A DNA stretch of 64,000 bases from Pochonia chlamydosporia 170 (Eukaryota > Ascomycota > Sordariomycetes > Hypocreales > Clavicipitaceae). Position numbers and translations under genes: made by a program. Location of the stretch: positions 3,658,001 through 3,722,000 of the forward strand of contig NC_035790.1 in the NCBI RefSeq assembly GCF_001653235.2. Reading direction: 5' to 3'. Of this stretch, positions 34,380 to 44,024 are shown piece after piece. The notes beneath the pieces were generated by a model, which worked only from the letters and a program-made list of their open reading frames with translations, was not told the origin of the DNA and did no database searches. Positions within the stretch are counted from its first letter, which is position 1; every line of letters starts with the position of its first letter.

Positions 34380-35279
34380 ATGGAAAATATCATCCCTTCC
34401 ACTTCCGGGGTCATCCTCAAAGGACCCAATGACTGGAAGCCTTGGATATCGGATATTGAGAAATTGGCTTTAAACCAAGGAATCTGGGAATACCTTGACC
34501 TGAAGATTCCTACCAAACCCGCCCTGACCTGCCTAAGGGAACCCGAAGTCAGCGATATCAAAGAGTCAGCTATAGAGCCCTCTGAATTGAACGCTGAGGA
34601 ATACAGGGACCTTGGATATCGGGTTAATAGATATTATCACCAACTGTAGACCTTTAAGGCAAAGCAGAAGGCGATTTTTGGTATCTAACAACACATCCTA
34701 AAGACCACAGGGGAATTCCAGGAAGTAATAGCTTTAGAAACTAGCGTTCTAAAGCAGCTAATCCTTCTTTAATCCCGTCTTTGGGCTTCTTCCTGGGTCA
34801 GGGAAAAGGAAGTTCTGACCCGATACAAATTAATCCTTAGGGCCCCTAACCGTACTAGAATTGAGACCTGGATATTAAACTGGCAGAGGGTCCTTGAGGA
34901 AGCCTGTCAAATCGGGCTGCCTGATGCCCAGGGAATTCGCCTAACCTTGGATTTCCTGATGGCTGTGGCCCCGATTAGCCCTGCCTTTTCAGAATACTGG
35001 AACAACAAAATCCTGTTAAAAAGTCGGTTAGAAAAGCCCGGATGGATGGATAAGATTCCTGACGGAAGGGTTATTTCTGACTATTTTGCTGAGAGCTATC
35101 GTCAGCAGAAAATGACCGAGGAAAAAGGGTCATTTGCAGCCACCTTCCAAAGGGAAGGAAGTCAGAGGGAAGGAAGTCAGGAAGGCAGTCAGGATCAAAG
35201 GGCCAAATCGGCTGCTTTTGACAGCCCGAAAAAGCAAGCCCCGTCTCTGCGGAAAGAGGCACTATTACGATGACTGCTG
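34380..35279 (+). pseudogene. Copia gag remnant
   Basis: Opens at ATG 34380 and reads GVILKGPNDWKPWISDIEKLA, a typical copia gag start. Stops occur from 34647 on (TAG and TAA), but the same frame continues to MTEEKGSFAATFQ before a frame change near 35220. A direct AGGGAAGGAAGTCAG duplication lies at about 35150-35180. A zinc-knuckle-like Cys/His segment (CGKRHYYDDCWHL) follows at about 35240 in the next frame, which also carries the protease. Confidence 0.85.
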
Positions 35280-38200
35280 GCACCTAATCCCTCAGAAAAG
35301 ACCGGTCGGCTGGGCACTAAACCCAGCGATTGAGGCCCAAATTCTGCAGAAGCTGCAGAATCCCGCGCTGGCCGCCCGAATTGAACGAGCCCGTCAGAGG
35401 GCTCTCAATCCTATTCCCCTTCCAAAGGAAGGGAAATCCGATCATCAGAATTATCAAGATGTCAAAGGCGTTGCTTTTGTCAGCCAAATTGAATAAAGGG
35501 AGCCCGTTGCTCCGTTAGTTAGGACGGCAGAAATCGCAGAATCAGATTCTGCTGCCCTGTCTATCCAAAAGGAGCCTTACCCACTAAGGGATTCCTTTAT
35601 CTTAGACTCTGGGTCTAATATTCATGTATGCAATTAAATTAATTAAATTGTAGATTTTAAACTAAATCCATTAAAAGAGGTTATCTTTGCGGGCTGCAGC
35701 AACGTTAGAATTAAAGGCTTTAGAAAGGTCTTTCTTTGGGTTAAAGGAGGGCTCTTTTAATTAAATGATATAGCGTATATACCGAATTTCCACACAAATA
35801 TTATATCCCTTGATAATTTTGTTCAAAAAGGGTATAATTGGAATCCGCTTACTAGTTCTATCACAAAGGAAGGACAGGAAATCTATCGCATAACCTGTCT
35901 CTTCCGTTAGCCCGTAATTAAATTTAATCTAATAGAAAGGAATACCTGTTTTTTAACGATTTGGAATTCCCTGTGGAATTCCCCTCAGAGGGCTGAGGGG
36001 AGCAGAGGGGAGGGCGGAGAAATTCCCTCGCAGAAGGAAGCGGCAGATGCCTCCCATTTTGACGATTTCTTTGAAAACCCAGAAAGTGATAACTTTAAGG
36101 ACGTTGGAAAAGACTGTCAATTTAGTAAGGTTAATAAACCTTCTAAATCCCTTAGACCTAAGGATTCCTCTTAAATTAATGGTTATTTAGGCAGCTTCTT
36201 CTAAAGCTTAAAAGAGCTCTAACCTTCTTAATTAGCTAACTTAGAGCTTTAGCACTATTAGCTAGGTTATTTAAATGCTGCTAGCCTTAAACACCTTATA
36301 GAAGGTTTAAATAGGGCCTAGATTAAAGGCATTATATAAATTTAGTGTAAGGCTTATTCCCTAGGTAAGGCAAGAAAGATTATCTCCTAAAGGAGACTAA
36401 CAATAAAGAGTCCCTAACCCTTCTAGAGGGTCTACGTGGATGTCTTCTATCTTCTAACTAGCTATAATGGGAAATTAGCCGCAATATTATTTAAAGACAA
36501 ATTTAGTAGCCTAATTACAATAAAAACCCTTATAGAAGCCACTTAGAAAGCCCTACTTAGAGGGTTTAAAAGCTTTATAGCCCAAATTAAAAGGCAGTAT
36601 AACCTAAAGATTAGCAAGGTCTATAGAGATAATAATAGAGGCCTTTAATCCTAATACAACAAATAGGTTAATATTAAAGGAATTAAAGATAAGCCTACGG
36701 CTTTATACACTTTAGCTTAAAATGGCCCTGTAGAAAGGTTAGGAGGGATTATTGCAGCAAAGGCCTGAGCGATGTAGATAGATTTAAACCTTCCTCCTAA
36801 GCTTTAGTTAGAATTCTGGGCTGCGGCTATTTATTTGTATAACCTTTCCCCTTCCAAAGCAGGGAATTAGAAGTCTCCCTTTGAGAGGCTTTAAAATTGG
36901 ATGCAGGAAAATAACCGTTATACAGGATATCAGGATTCTAAGCCTAATATCACTCACCTTAGGGCGTACGGCTGTAGAGCCTATCTATTAACCAAGGAAG
37001 CTATCCAGGGCTTCTAGAGATAGGCCCTAAAGACAAAAGCCCACGCGGAAATCGGATACTTGGTGGGTTATAATTCAACTAATATCTTTAGAATCTAGAT
37101 TCCTTTAAAACGGGAAGTCAGAAGGGTTAGGGATGTGACCTTCAATAAGGGGATTTTCTTTAATCCCTCTAAAAATCAACTAATTCTGCAGTTAATTTTG
37201 CAGCTGCAGCTGCCCCCACACATTGAGGAAGATGACGATAAAGACGCCCTTTCTACTATCGTGGTTAACACTCAATGATACGAAAGTCAGGAAAATGAGG
37301 AAGCCATAGATAGGGAAGATAACCCTTTAATCGCAGACACGGTCTTTAATGCAGAAGAAGGCGATAAAATTGATGCTCACCCTGCCACCCGAATTCTAAC
37401 GCCGCCGTTATTAATCACAGCGGGCGGGGAAGAACAGGGAATCCAAGGGACGGACGAAATTAAACACAAACCCGAATTTGAGCCTAAATCCCTCAGCGAA
37501 GAAATTCGACCCCGACGGTCAGAAAGGAATAAAAGACCCTCTGTAAGGGCCCTAGGTAGCTATCACAGCAGTTTCTTTTTCGGGAGCTCTAAAAAGCTCT
37601 ATAGATGAAGCCTCCCTCCCGAGCCGAAAAATTAGAAGGAATTAGAAGAGCACCCTTTTGGGACCTAATTTAAAGAGGCAGGAAGAGGGGAATTTTGCAG
37701 CCTTTATTAGAGAGGGACCTTTAAACCCGTTAGAATTAACCAAATTAGAAGAGAGCAGTAGCCTCTTCTACTAACTTGGGTCTTTAAGTACAAATTTAAC
37801 AAGCATGGGTTCCTGACTAAATTTAAGGCCTGATTGTGTGTTAGAGGGGATCTTTAGCCCATTAGCAAAAAGGACACATTTGCAGCCACTCTAGCAGGGA
37901 AGAGCTTCTAGACCCTAATAGCGATAGCTTTAAAATTTAACCTTAAGGCCTACTAGCTAGACGTAGTTAATGCGTTTATAAATAGTCCCCTTAACAAAGA
38001 AGTCTATATGACCTTCCCTCCTAGATTCTGAAGATCTAGGTGGGCTCTAAAGCTTTAAAAAGCCCTATATAGGCTGCAAAGGTTACCACTTCTGTGGCAA
38101 TAGACCCTGAACCTAACCTTCTAAAAGCTTGGGCTTTCTTAATGTACGGAAGACCCTTGCATTTTTAATAGCTTGGAATTAACCGTCTTCTTCTTTGTTG

Positions 38201-39230
38201 ACGATATTATCGTTTTGTACCAAAGGAAGGACTCTATAGCAGCTGACCGGCTGATTTGTGGATTAAAGGAAACCTTTAATATGGAAGACCTTAGAGAGCT
38301 TTAGTGGTTTCTAGGAATTTAGATTCTTTGAGACCGGCTTGCAAGGAAGCTTTAGCTATATTAGGATTCCTACATTGAAAAAATTGCTACTAGGTTTAAT
38401 GTTAGGAAAAATAACCACTTTAAAGGAAACCTAATGCCGGGAAATCAGCTGCAGCTAAATTTAGGTTAGGCATTATTTGATTAAATTCAACGATATTAGC
38501 AGATTGTTAGTTCCCTTAACTACCTAGCGGTTATTACTAGGGTTAATATCGCGAAGGCTGCTGCCAAATTAGCTAAGTTCCTTTTTAATCCCTTAGAATA
38601 CTACATCCAAGTCAGGATCCAAATTATTAAATACCTCTATTCCTCGCGATACCTCGCGATCAAATTCAATAACGGCGATGTCTTTAACCTTAAAATAGCT
38701 TCCAATGCAGCTTTCGCTGATAACCCGATTTCCCAAAGGTCATCGCAGGGCTTAATTATTTAGCTCTTTAATGGACCGGTCAGCTAGACTGCAACAAAGC
38801 AGGGAATAGTGACGACTTTGTCTACTAAGGCAGAATTACTAGCTTTTACTTATACGGTTAAGAAAGTTATAGCTATTTAACGACTTTTTTAACAGCTTTA
38901 TCTTTAATTAGAAGGAAAACCCTTAATTTAATATGATAACCTTTAGACAATACAGCTTATTAACAGTTAAATTCCCTGATTAAAGACAGCCCTTTATTAT
39001 GTTAATATTCACAGTAGCTAGATTTATTAGACCTTTTAGGAAGGAAAATTTAATATTACTTACGTTCTAACGTTAGAAAACCTAGCCGATAGGTTGATAA
39101 AGGTCCTATTAGGTTAGAAATTTAGTGCCTTTATTAGGCAATTAGGTCTTATTAATATCTTTAGCATTATTAAAAAGGAAGGAAAAGATAAAATAGATGA
39201 CTAAAAACAGCTTTAATTGAATCCCTTTAA
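35280..39230 (+). pseudogene. Copia pol remnant (protease, integrase, RT, RNase H)
   Basis: Broken pol region. Protease active site D-S-G is intact in LDSGSNIHVCN (about 35602). The integrase core has the DVFYLLTSYNGK and YRDNNRG acidic sites and the late GYLVGYNSTNIFRI segment typical of the copia integrase C-terminus. The reverse transcriptase keeps FVDDII at about 38194. RNase H keeps DN-type residues (SNAAFADNP) and a late STKAELLAF segment. Many stops and some frame changes occur throughout. The region is AT-rich with runs of TTAA and TAG, as expected for heavy RIP. Confidence 0.9.
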
Positions 39231-39235
39231 TCCAA

Positions 39236-39247
39236 GCTGGGGGGGTG
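39236..39247 (+). other. Polypurine tract
   Basis: AGCTGGGGGGGTG lies immediately 5' of the right LTR, at the position used to prime second-strand synthesis. Confidence 0.8.
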
Positions 39248-39477
39248 TGTTAACGAGAGCTACTCTAGATTATCACGGACCAAGTCAACCAAGTCATTCA
39301 ATAGGATTAAATATCCCTATTTAACTAAGTTATTAAATATCCCTTAGAAACGCCTTATAAAAAGAGTTATAATTTCCTTCCTTTCCTTCTTTCCGTTAGA
39401 TAGTCAGTCAAGTAAATATTATTTAATTTAGTCTTTTGTTGCCCTTAATCTCTCAAATCCGTAGCTATCCTGCGATA
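39248..39477 (+). repeat. Right LTR of copia element
   Basis: 230 bp from TGTTAACGAG to CCTGCGATA, aligned end to end with the left LTR without gaps. About 13 of the 16 differences are C-to-T or G-to-A in this copy, mostly in CA/TG context. Confidence 0.93.
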
Positions 39478-39482
39478 AAATT
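39478..39482. repeat. Target-site duplication of inner copia element, right copy (AAATT)
   Basis: AAATT directly after the right LTR, matching 34039-34043. Confidence 0.9.
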
Positions 39483-39659
39483 AAATAATTTCTACTTGAC
39501 TAACTGACTGACTATCTAAAGGAAGAAAGGAAAATGACCTTCTTTTATAGACCAATTTGAGGGATTTTTCTGATACTGAGGTCGGAGCAGAATGGTCAAA
39601 AGACGGATCGAATTGCTCAGGACAGAGGGAAAGGGAGGTTTGAGCTGCTCTCGTTGACA
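39483..39659 (-). mobile_element. Solo LTR (minus orientation), 5' part
   Basis: On the minus strand this begins TGTCAACGAGAGCAGCTC, the same first 13 bases as the inner LTR, keeps a TATAAAAGAAGG box and AGATAGTCAGTCAG, and ends where the copia element entered. The middle differs strongly from the inner LTR, so it belongs to a related subfamily. No internal retroelement sequence borders it, so it is a solo LTR left by recombination. Confidence 0.88.
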
Positions 39660-39664
39660 CAACC
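39660..39664. repeat. Target-site duplication of outer solo LTR, right copy (CAACC)
   Basis: Matches 33986-33990. Confidence 0.85.
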
Positions 39665-40153
39665 TCATTCAATGCAAGTCTTTTTGCTCTATACATGAGT
39701 GAAGCCGCAGTGTGAGGTCGTAGACAGAGCAAAGGAGAGATGGATGATGCAATCAGACGTCTCACTGGAGGGCACGCGGCAGGGTGACCTGTGGAAGAGC
39801 AAAATGTGTATGATGATGAAGATCTAGCTAGCTATGGGGGCTGTCAGAGAGACTAGAGTCACTAGACAGAGAGGGGGTCACGTGCCATGGCCCCCAACAC
39901 CCAGTGTCTACAGGTGTGAGCCACAGATTTACATTATATGGGGAAATTTGGAATCAGAATAGTATTCAATTTCTAGCTAGATGACAAAAGATTGAAGAAG
40001 CACAATGTCAAGTACTCTTTCGTTCCAAGCTCGAGTTCATCCCTTGGACCAATTGCTCATGTTCCTCCTTTAGTTCCTGTCATACCCCTAGATGCACCCA
40101 GCCAGCACAAATTTAAGGCGAATATCTCACTACTTGTCCAAAAAGTACTCAGG
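39665..40153. other. Intergenic
   Basis: Flank of the nested retroelements. No gene supported. Confidence 0.4.
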
Positions 40154-40360
40154 TTAATATATTGTTTTCCTGTCGGTATAGCAGTAATACAACTCACTTT
40201 TCTTTACACATATACCGAATCCGTACATGCGGTTTGTCGTATCACATTCTAACCCCTTTTCGCAGGACATATTAGTCCGATATACCTCATTGCAATCTTG
40301 ACCCTCTTTTTGGTTCGCAAACACCACACTGGCCAAGGACATGAAATAAAGGAACTTCAT
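40154..40360 (-). CDS. Small secreted cysteine-rich protein
   Basis: 68-residue ORF from ATG 40360 with a signal peptide (MKFLYFMSLASVVFA) followed by a Cys-rich mature part. Cys are seen in GQDCNEV, NMSCEKGLEC, GICVKK and, if unspliced, YYCYTD. The spacing recalls compact disulfide-rich secreted peptides, but no family is named. A GTGAGT donor follows codon KK at about 40198 and a plausible acceptor lies about 50-65 bp further on. A spliced form with a different short C-terminus, lacking the last Cys, is therefore possible. Candidate effector-like protein by size and secretion. Confidence 0.6.
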   Translation of the reverse strand: MKFLYFMSLASVVFANQKEGQDCNEVYRTNMSCEKGLECDTTNRMYGFGICVKKSELYYCYTDRKTIY

Positions 40361-41459
40361 AGTAAATAGACGAAGGGATACATATGACGGAGCGTCAAAA
40401 GTAGCGGTTGGATTTTGTATGGAGATTAATCCACAGAGGTAAAAAAGGAGTATCAGGGGAAGACGCCCAGCTTTATATGATGCTGTATTGACTTTGAGAC
40501 ATTACCCCGAAACACACTTACTGCGATGGCACGCAATCATCTATCTTCAAGACCACCAACTGACGGGCTGGGCCCGACGGTGTCTCGACTTCCGTTCCGA
40601 CTCATATCTATACCTGCATGACCCCTCTCTGCTCTGTTCTTTTTGTCTCTAAGCGAAGCTATTGCCTCACATCGGGGTTGGCACTGACTCTTGGGATGAC
40701 TCTAGCCCTTTCTTTGCATAATCCCGACACCAGGCGAGAGTACTGTCGAGAGCTCAGTCACAGTGTGACGGCATCATTGAACCGACGGGACTGTGCCGCA
40801 GGGTGGTGCAGAGCATTCTGACGGCCAGCTTTTAATTCAATATTCACAAGCAATCTTTTTATCGCCACGAGACTTGAAGGTCGCAAGCAGTGTCTTTTAG
40901 TAGCTTTGGTATTTGGTCCTGTCTCTCGGGCCGCCGAAAACACAGAAGTCTTTGATAGTTGCGGGGATGAGAACAGTTAACATGGAAGCAACGACAACAC
41001 TCAACACATCAACGGTCTTGCTTACGCCAAGTGAAACCCCTGAAATTATCTCACATGACTGGGTAATGCTGTAGTCGCCATTGTAACATGGCAACATCCC
41101 CGTTGACCTCGATGCCGTTCACGATATATATATTCACTTGCTTCACAGAACAAAAATGAAATATGTAACCAAGTCTTCAAATCATCATTCGTAACTATTT
41201 TGAATTATACTATGGATTAAGTAATAAAAAGGAGTGTACAACCCAAGAATAGAAGGAAGGGCGGGCGTTCCATTTGTAAACCAAACATCTCATCAACGGA
41301 TTACCAAGAGACCAACCAAGTAGAGAAGTCACAGACAGCGACAATCAAGTCACACGTCATCATTGTAAACCTAACCCAGGATGGCCTTGAATTTTATCCT
41401 CTGCCCCGCTGAAAGAAAGAAAGCAAGCCAAACTCCGTTTCCGCAATCACCAACCGCGA
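40361..41459. other. Intergenic
   Basis: Between the small secreted protein and the repeat protein gene; includes AT-rich 3' flank of the latter. No ORF with recognisable features. Confidence 0.4.
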
Positions 41460-44024
41460 CTAGTAGCCGCACTTCTTGTTGGAATCATTGAACTTGTAGC
41501 CCTTCTTATGGCAGACACAGCACTTCTTCCCATCATCGTACGATGCGTCTGAGCCACAGTCCTTCTGGCACCTGCGGCCATTCCACTTCTGCCCGTGAGG
41601 GCACGAGCAAGTCTTGCTGCGGGAGTCAAACACCATGCCGGGGTTGCGGCAGACGCAGCAGTTCTTGTGGTCGTCATACTTGGCGTCCTTGCCGCAGTCA
41701 GGGACACACTTCCAGCCGTTCCAGACCTTTCCAGCTGGGCAGTGGCACTTCTTGGTATGTGAGTCAAAGACCAGGGAAGGGTTGTGACAGACACAGCACT
41801 TCTTGTGATCGTTGTACGACGCATCAGAGCCGCAGTTGTGTTCACATCTGTGTCCGTTCCACACCTGTCCGGAAGGGCAAGCACAGGTCTTGCTGTCTTT
41901 GTTGTAGTTCATGCCGGGTTTCTTGCATTCGCAGCATTTCGACTTGGGATTATACCAGGCATCCTTGCCGCAGTCGACTCTGCACCTGTGGCCATCCCAA
42001 ATTTGTCCCTTGGGACAGCTGCAGGTCTTTGAGTGGTCGTCAAAGACCATGCCTGGCTTTCTGCACTCACAGCACTTTGTCTTGGGGTTGTAGGAGGCAT
42101 CCTTTCCGCAGTTGGGAACACATTTCCATCCGTTCCAGACTTGTCCGTTGGGACAACTGCAAGTCTTGGAGTGGTCATTGAAGACCATACCGGGCTTCTT
42201 GCACTCACAGCATTTAGTCTTGGGGTTGTAGTTGGCATCCTTGCCGCAGTTATCGACACACTTCCATCCATTCCATGTCTTACCGGCTGGGCAACTGCAT
42301 GTCTTCGATTGCTCATTGAAAACTTGGCCAGGCTTCTTGCACTCACAGCACTTTGTCTTGGGATTATAAGAAGCATCCTTTCCGCAGTCGTGGACACAGT
42401 TCCAGCCGTTCCAAACCTGGCCAGCAGGGCAGCTGCATGTCTTTGATTGCTGATTGAAGACTTGACCGTGTTTCTTGCACTCACAACACTTGGTCTTGGG
42501 GTTGTAGTCGGCATCTTTACCGCAGTCGTGTTTGCATGAGTGGCCGTCCCAAGTCGTACCGGTGGGACAGCTACAAGTCTTGGATTGACTATTGAAAATC
42601 ATTCCAGGCTTGTTGCACTCGCAACACTTAGACTTGGGGTTGTAATGAGCATCCTTTCCGCAATCATGAACACATCCGCGACCGTTCCATGAAGTACCAG
42701 CCGGGCAGCTGCAAGTCTTGGAGTGACTATCAAAAATCATACCAGGCTTGTTGCATTCGCAGCACTTAGTCTTGTCGTTATAGTGAGCATCCTTGCCGCA
42801 ATCGTGTGAGCATTTGTGGCCGTCCCAAGAAGTACCAGCTGGGCAACTGCAAGTCTTGGTCTTATCATTGAACTGCATGCCTGGCTTGTTGCATTCGCAA
42901 CACTTGGTCTTCTCATTGTAGTGAGCATCTTTGCCACAATCATGAGAGCAAGAGTGGCCGTCCCAAGATGTTCCCGCAGGGCAACTGCAAGTTTTGGTCT
43001 TATCGTCAAACTTCATGCCCGGCTTATTGCATTCGCAGCACTTAGTCTTATCATTGTAATGAGCATCCTTTCCACAGTCATGAGAGCAAGAACGGCCGTC
43101 CCAAGACGTTCCAGCAGGGCAACTGCAGGTCTTCGATTTATCGTCGTAGTTCATGCCAGGCTTATTACATTGGCAGCATTTGGTTTTCTCATCGAAATGG
43201 GCATCCTTGCCACAGTCATGAGAACAGGATCGCCCATCCCAAGACGTTCCGGCAGGGCAGCTACAAGTCTTAGACTTGTCATCGTAATTCATGCCCGGCT
43301 TATTGCACTGACAGCATTTGCTCTTTTCGTCATAGTGGGCGTCTTTACCACAGTCATGGGAGCAAGAACGACCATCCCACGAGGTGCCAGCAGGGCAGCT
43401 GCAAGTCTTCGATTTATCGTCGTAGTTCATCCCTGGCTTATTGCATTGGCAGCATTTAGATTTCTCGTCGTAGTGGGCATCCTTGCCACAATCATGAGAG
43501 CAGGAGCGGCCATCCCAGGTGGTCCCAGCAGGACAGCTGCATGTTTTAGACTTGTCGTCGTAATTCATGCCTGACTTATTGCACTGGCAGCATTTGCTCT
43601 TTTCGTCGTAGTGGGCGTCCCTGCCACAGTCATGGGAGCAGGAGTTACCATCCCAAGAGGTGCCGGAAGGACAGCTGCAAGACTTAGATCTGTCGTCGTA
43701 GTTCATTCCCTTCTTATTGCAGACGCAGCAATGGCTGTTGCTGTCGTAGGTGGCATCGTTGCCACAAGAGTTCTCACAGTGAGAAGTCTTGTCGTTCCAG
43801 GAAGTGCCACTAGGGCAGCTGCAGCTCTTGGACTTGTCGTCATACTTCATATCCTTCTTTGTGCAGACGCAGCAGTTGCTGCCATGATCGTAGCTAGCAT
43901 CCCGTCCACAGTCTGTACGGATAGCCAGATCAGCAGCATTCTGGCCATCAAAGTTCAGACTAGGCACGGCGCTGACCACGCTCCATGACAGCACCGCAGA
44001 TGCAAACAAATGCTTCAAAAGCAT
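41460..44024 (-). CDS. Secreted protein of 18 tandem seven-cysteine repeats
   Basis: Intronless 854-residue protein. Signal peptide (MLLKHLFASAVLSWSVVSA) and a short spacer, then 18 tandem units of about 46 residues to the very end; the last unit is partial. A typical unit reads CGKDAHYDEKSKCC, then QCNKPGMNYDDKSKTC, then SCPAGTSWDGRSCSHD. It has Cys at unit positions 1, 13, 14, 16, 30, 32 and 43, seven per unit. Units 3-6 are nearly identical; units toward both ends diverge, most at the C-terminus. ATG 44024 was chosen over an in-frame upstream ATG (44225) because it begins the signal peptide directly. No transmembrane segment, GPI signal, RGD or repeated Kex2 (KR) site is evident. The 138-bp DNA unit is clear. 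Likely an extracellular adhesive or protective protein; no known family recognised. Confidence 0.88.
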   Translation of the reverse strand: MLLKHLFASAVLSWSVVSAVPSLNFDGQNAADLAIRTDCGRDASYDHGSNCCVCTKKDMKYDDKSKSCSCPSGTSWNDKTSHCENSCGNDATYDSNSHCCVCNKKGMNYDDRSKSCSCPSGTSWDGNSCSHDCGRDAHYDEKSKCCQCNKSGMNYDDKSKTCSCPAGTTWDGRSCSHDCGKDAHYDEKSKCCQCNKPGMNYDDKSKTCSCPAGTSWDGRSCSHDCGKDAHYDEKSKCCQCNKPGMNYDDKSKTCSCPAGTSWDGRSCSHDCGKDAHFDEKTKCCQCNKPGMNYDDKSKTCSCPAGTSWDGRSCSHDCGKDAHYNDKTKCCECNKPGMKFDDKTKTCSCPAGTSWDGHSCSHDCGKDAHYNEKTKCCECNKPGMQFNDKTKTCSCPAGTSWDGHKCSHDCGKDAHYNDKTKCCECNKPGMIFDSHSKTCSCPAGTSWNGRGCVHDCGKDAHYNPKSKCCECNKPGMIFNSQSKTCSCPTGTTWDGHSCKHDCGKDADYNPKTKCCECKKHGQVFNQQSKTCSCPAGQVWNGWNCVHDCGKDASYNPKTKCCECKKPGQVFNEQSKTCSCPAGKTWNGWKCVDNCGKDANYNPKTKCCECKKPGMVFNDHSKTCSCPNGQVWNGWKCVPNCGKDASYNPKTKCCECRKPGMVFDDHSKTCSCPKGQIWDGHRCRVDCGKDAWYNPKSKCCECKKPGMNYNKDSKTCACPSGQVWNGHRCEHNCGSDASYNDHKKCCVCHNPSLVFDSHTKKCHCPAGKVWNGWKCVPDCGKDAKYDDHKNCCVCRNPGMVFDSRSKTCSCPHGQKWNGRRCQKDCGSDASYDDGKKCCVCHKKGYKFNDSNKKCGY
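41463..43910 (-). repeat. Coding tandem array, 138-bp unit, about 18 copies
   Basis: Each unit encodes one 46-residue seven-Cys module. The DNA motif GGGCAGCTGCAAGTCTT (and variants), on the plus strand, recurs about every 138 bp. The middle units (about 43.0-43.6 kb) are most alike. Confidence 0.9.

Larger units (their letters stand above)
34044..39477 (+). mobile_element. Full-length Ty1/copia LTR retrotransposon, RIP-degraded
   Basis: A 5.43-kb element with two 230-bp LTRs, primer-binding site, gag-pol remains, a polypurine tract and 5-bp AAATT target duplications. Domain order is gag, protease (LDSGSNIHVCN at about 35602), integrase (VDVFYLLTSYNGK at about 36430, then RDN at about 36628), reverse transcriptase (FFVDDIIVLY at about 38191), RNase H (IASNAAFADNP at about 38700). 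Integrase before reverse transcriptase defines the copia group. Dozens of in-frame TAG and TAA codons break every domain, most at sites where CAG, CAA or TGG would be expected. That is the mark of C-to-T change on both strands (RIP). It cannot be active. Confidence 0.95.

Noticed and set aside
41543..43574. Long plus-strand ORFs over the cysteine-repeat gene
   Set aside because: They mirror the 138-bp repeat on the opposite strand and give low-complexity Ser/Arg/Ala sequence. The minus-strand frame has signal peptide and conserved modules.
41460..44024. Repeat protein as a RiPP-type (Kex2-processed) peptide precursor
   Set aside because: Units lack a regularly placed KR/RR Kex2 site, and their length and seven conserved Cys fit a structural module better.
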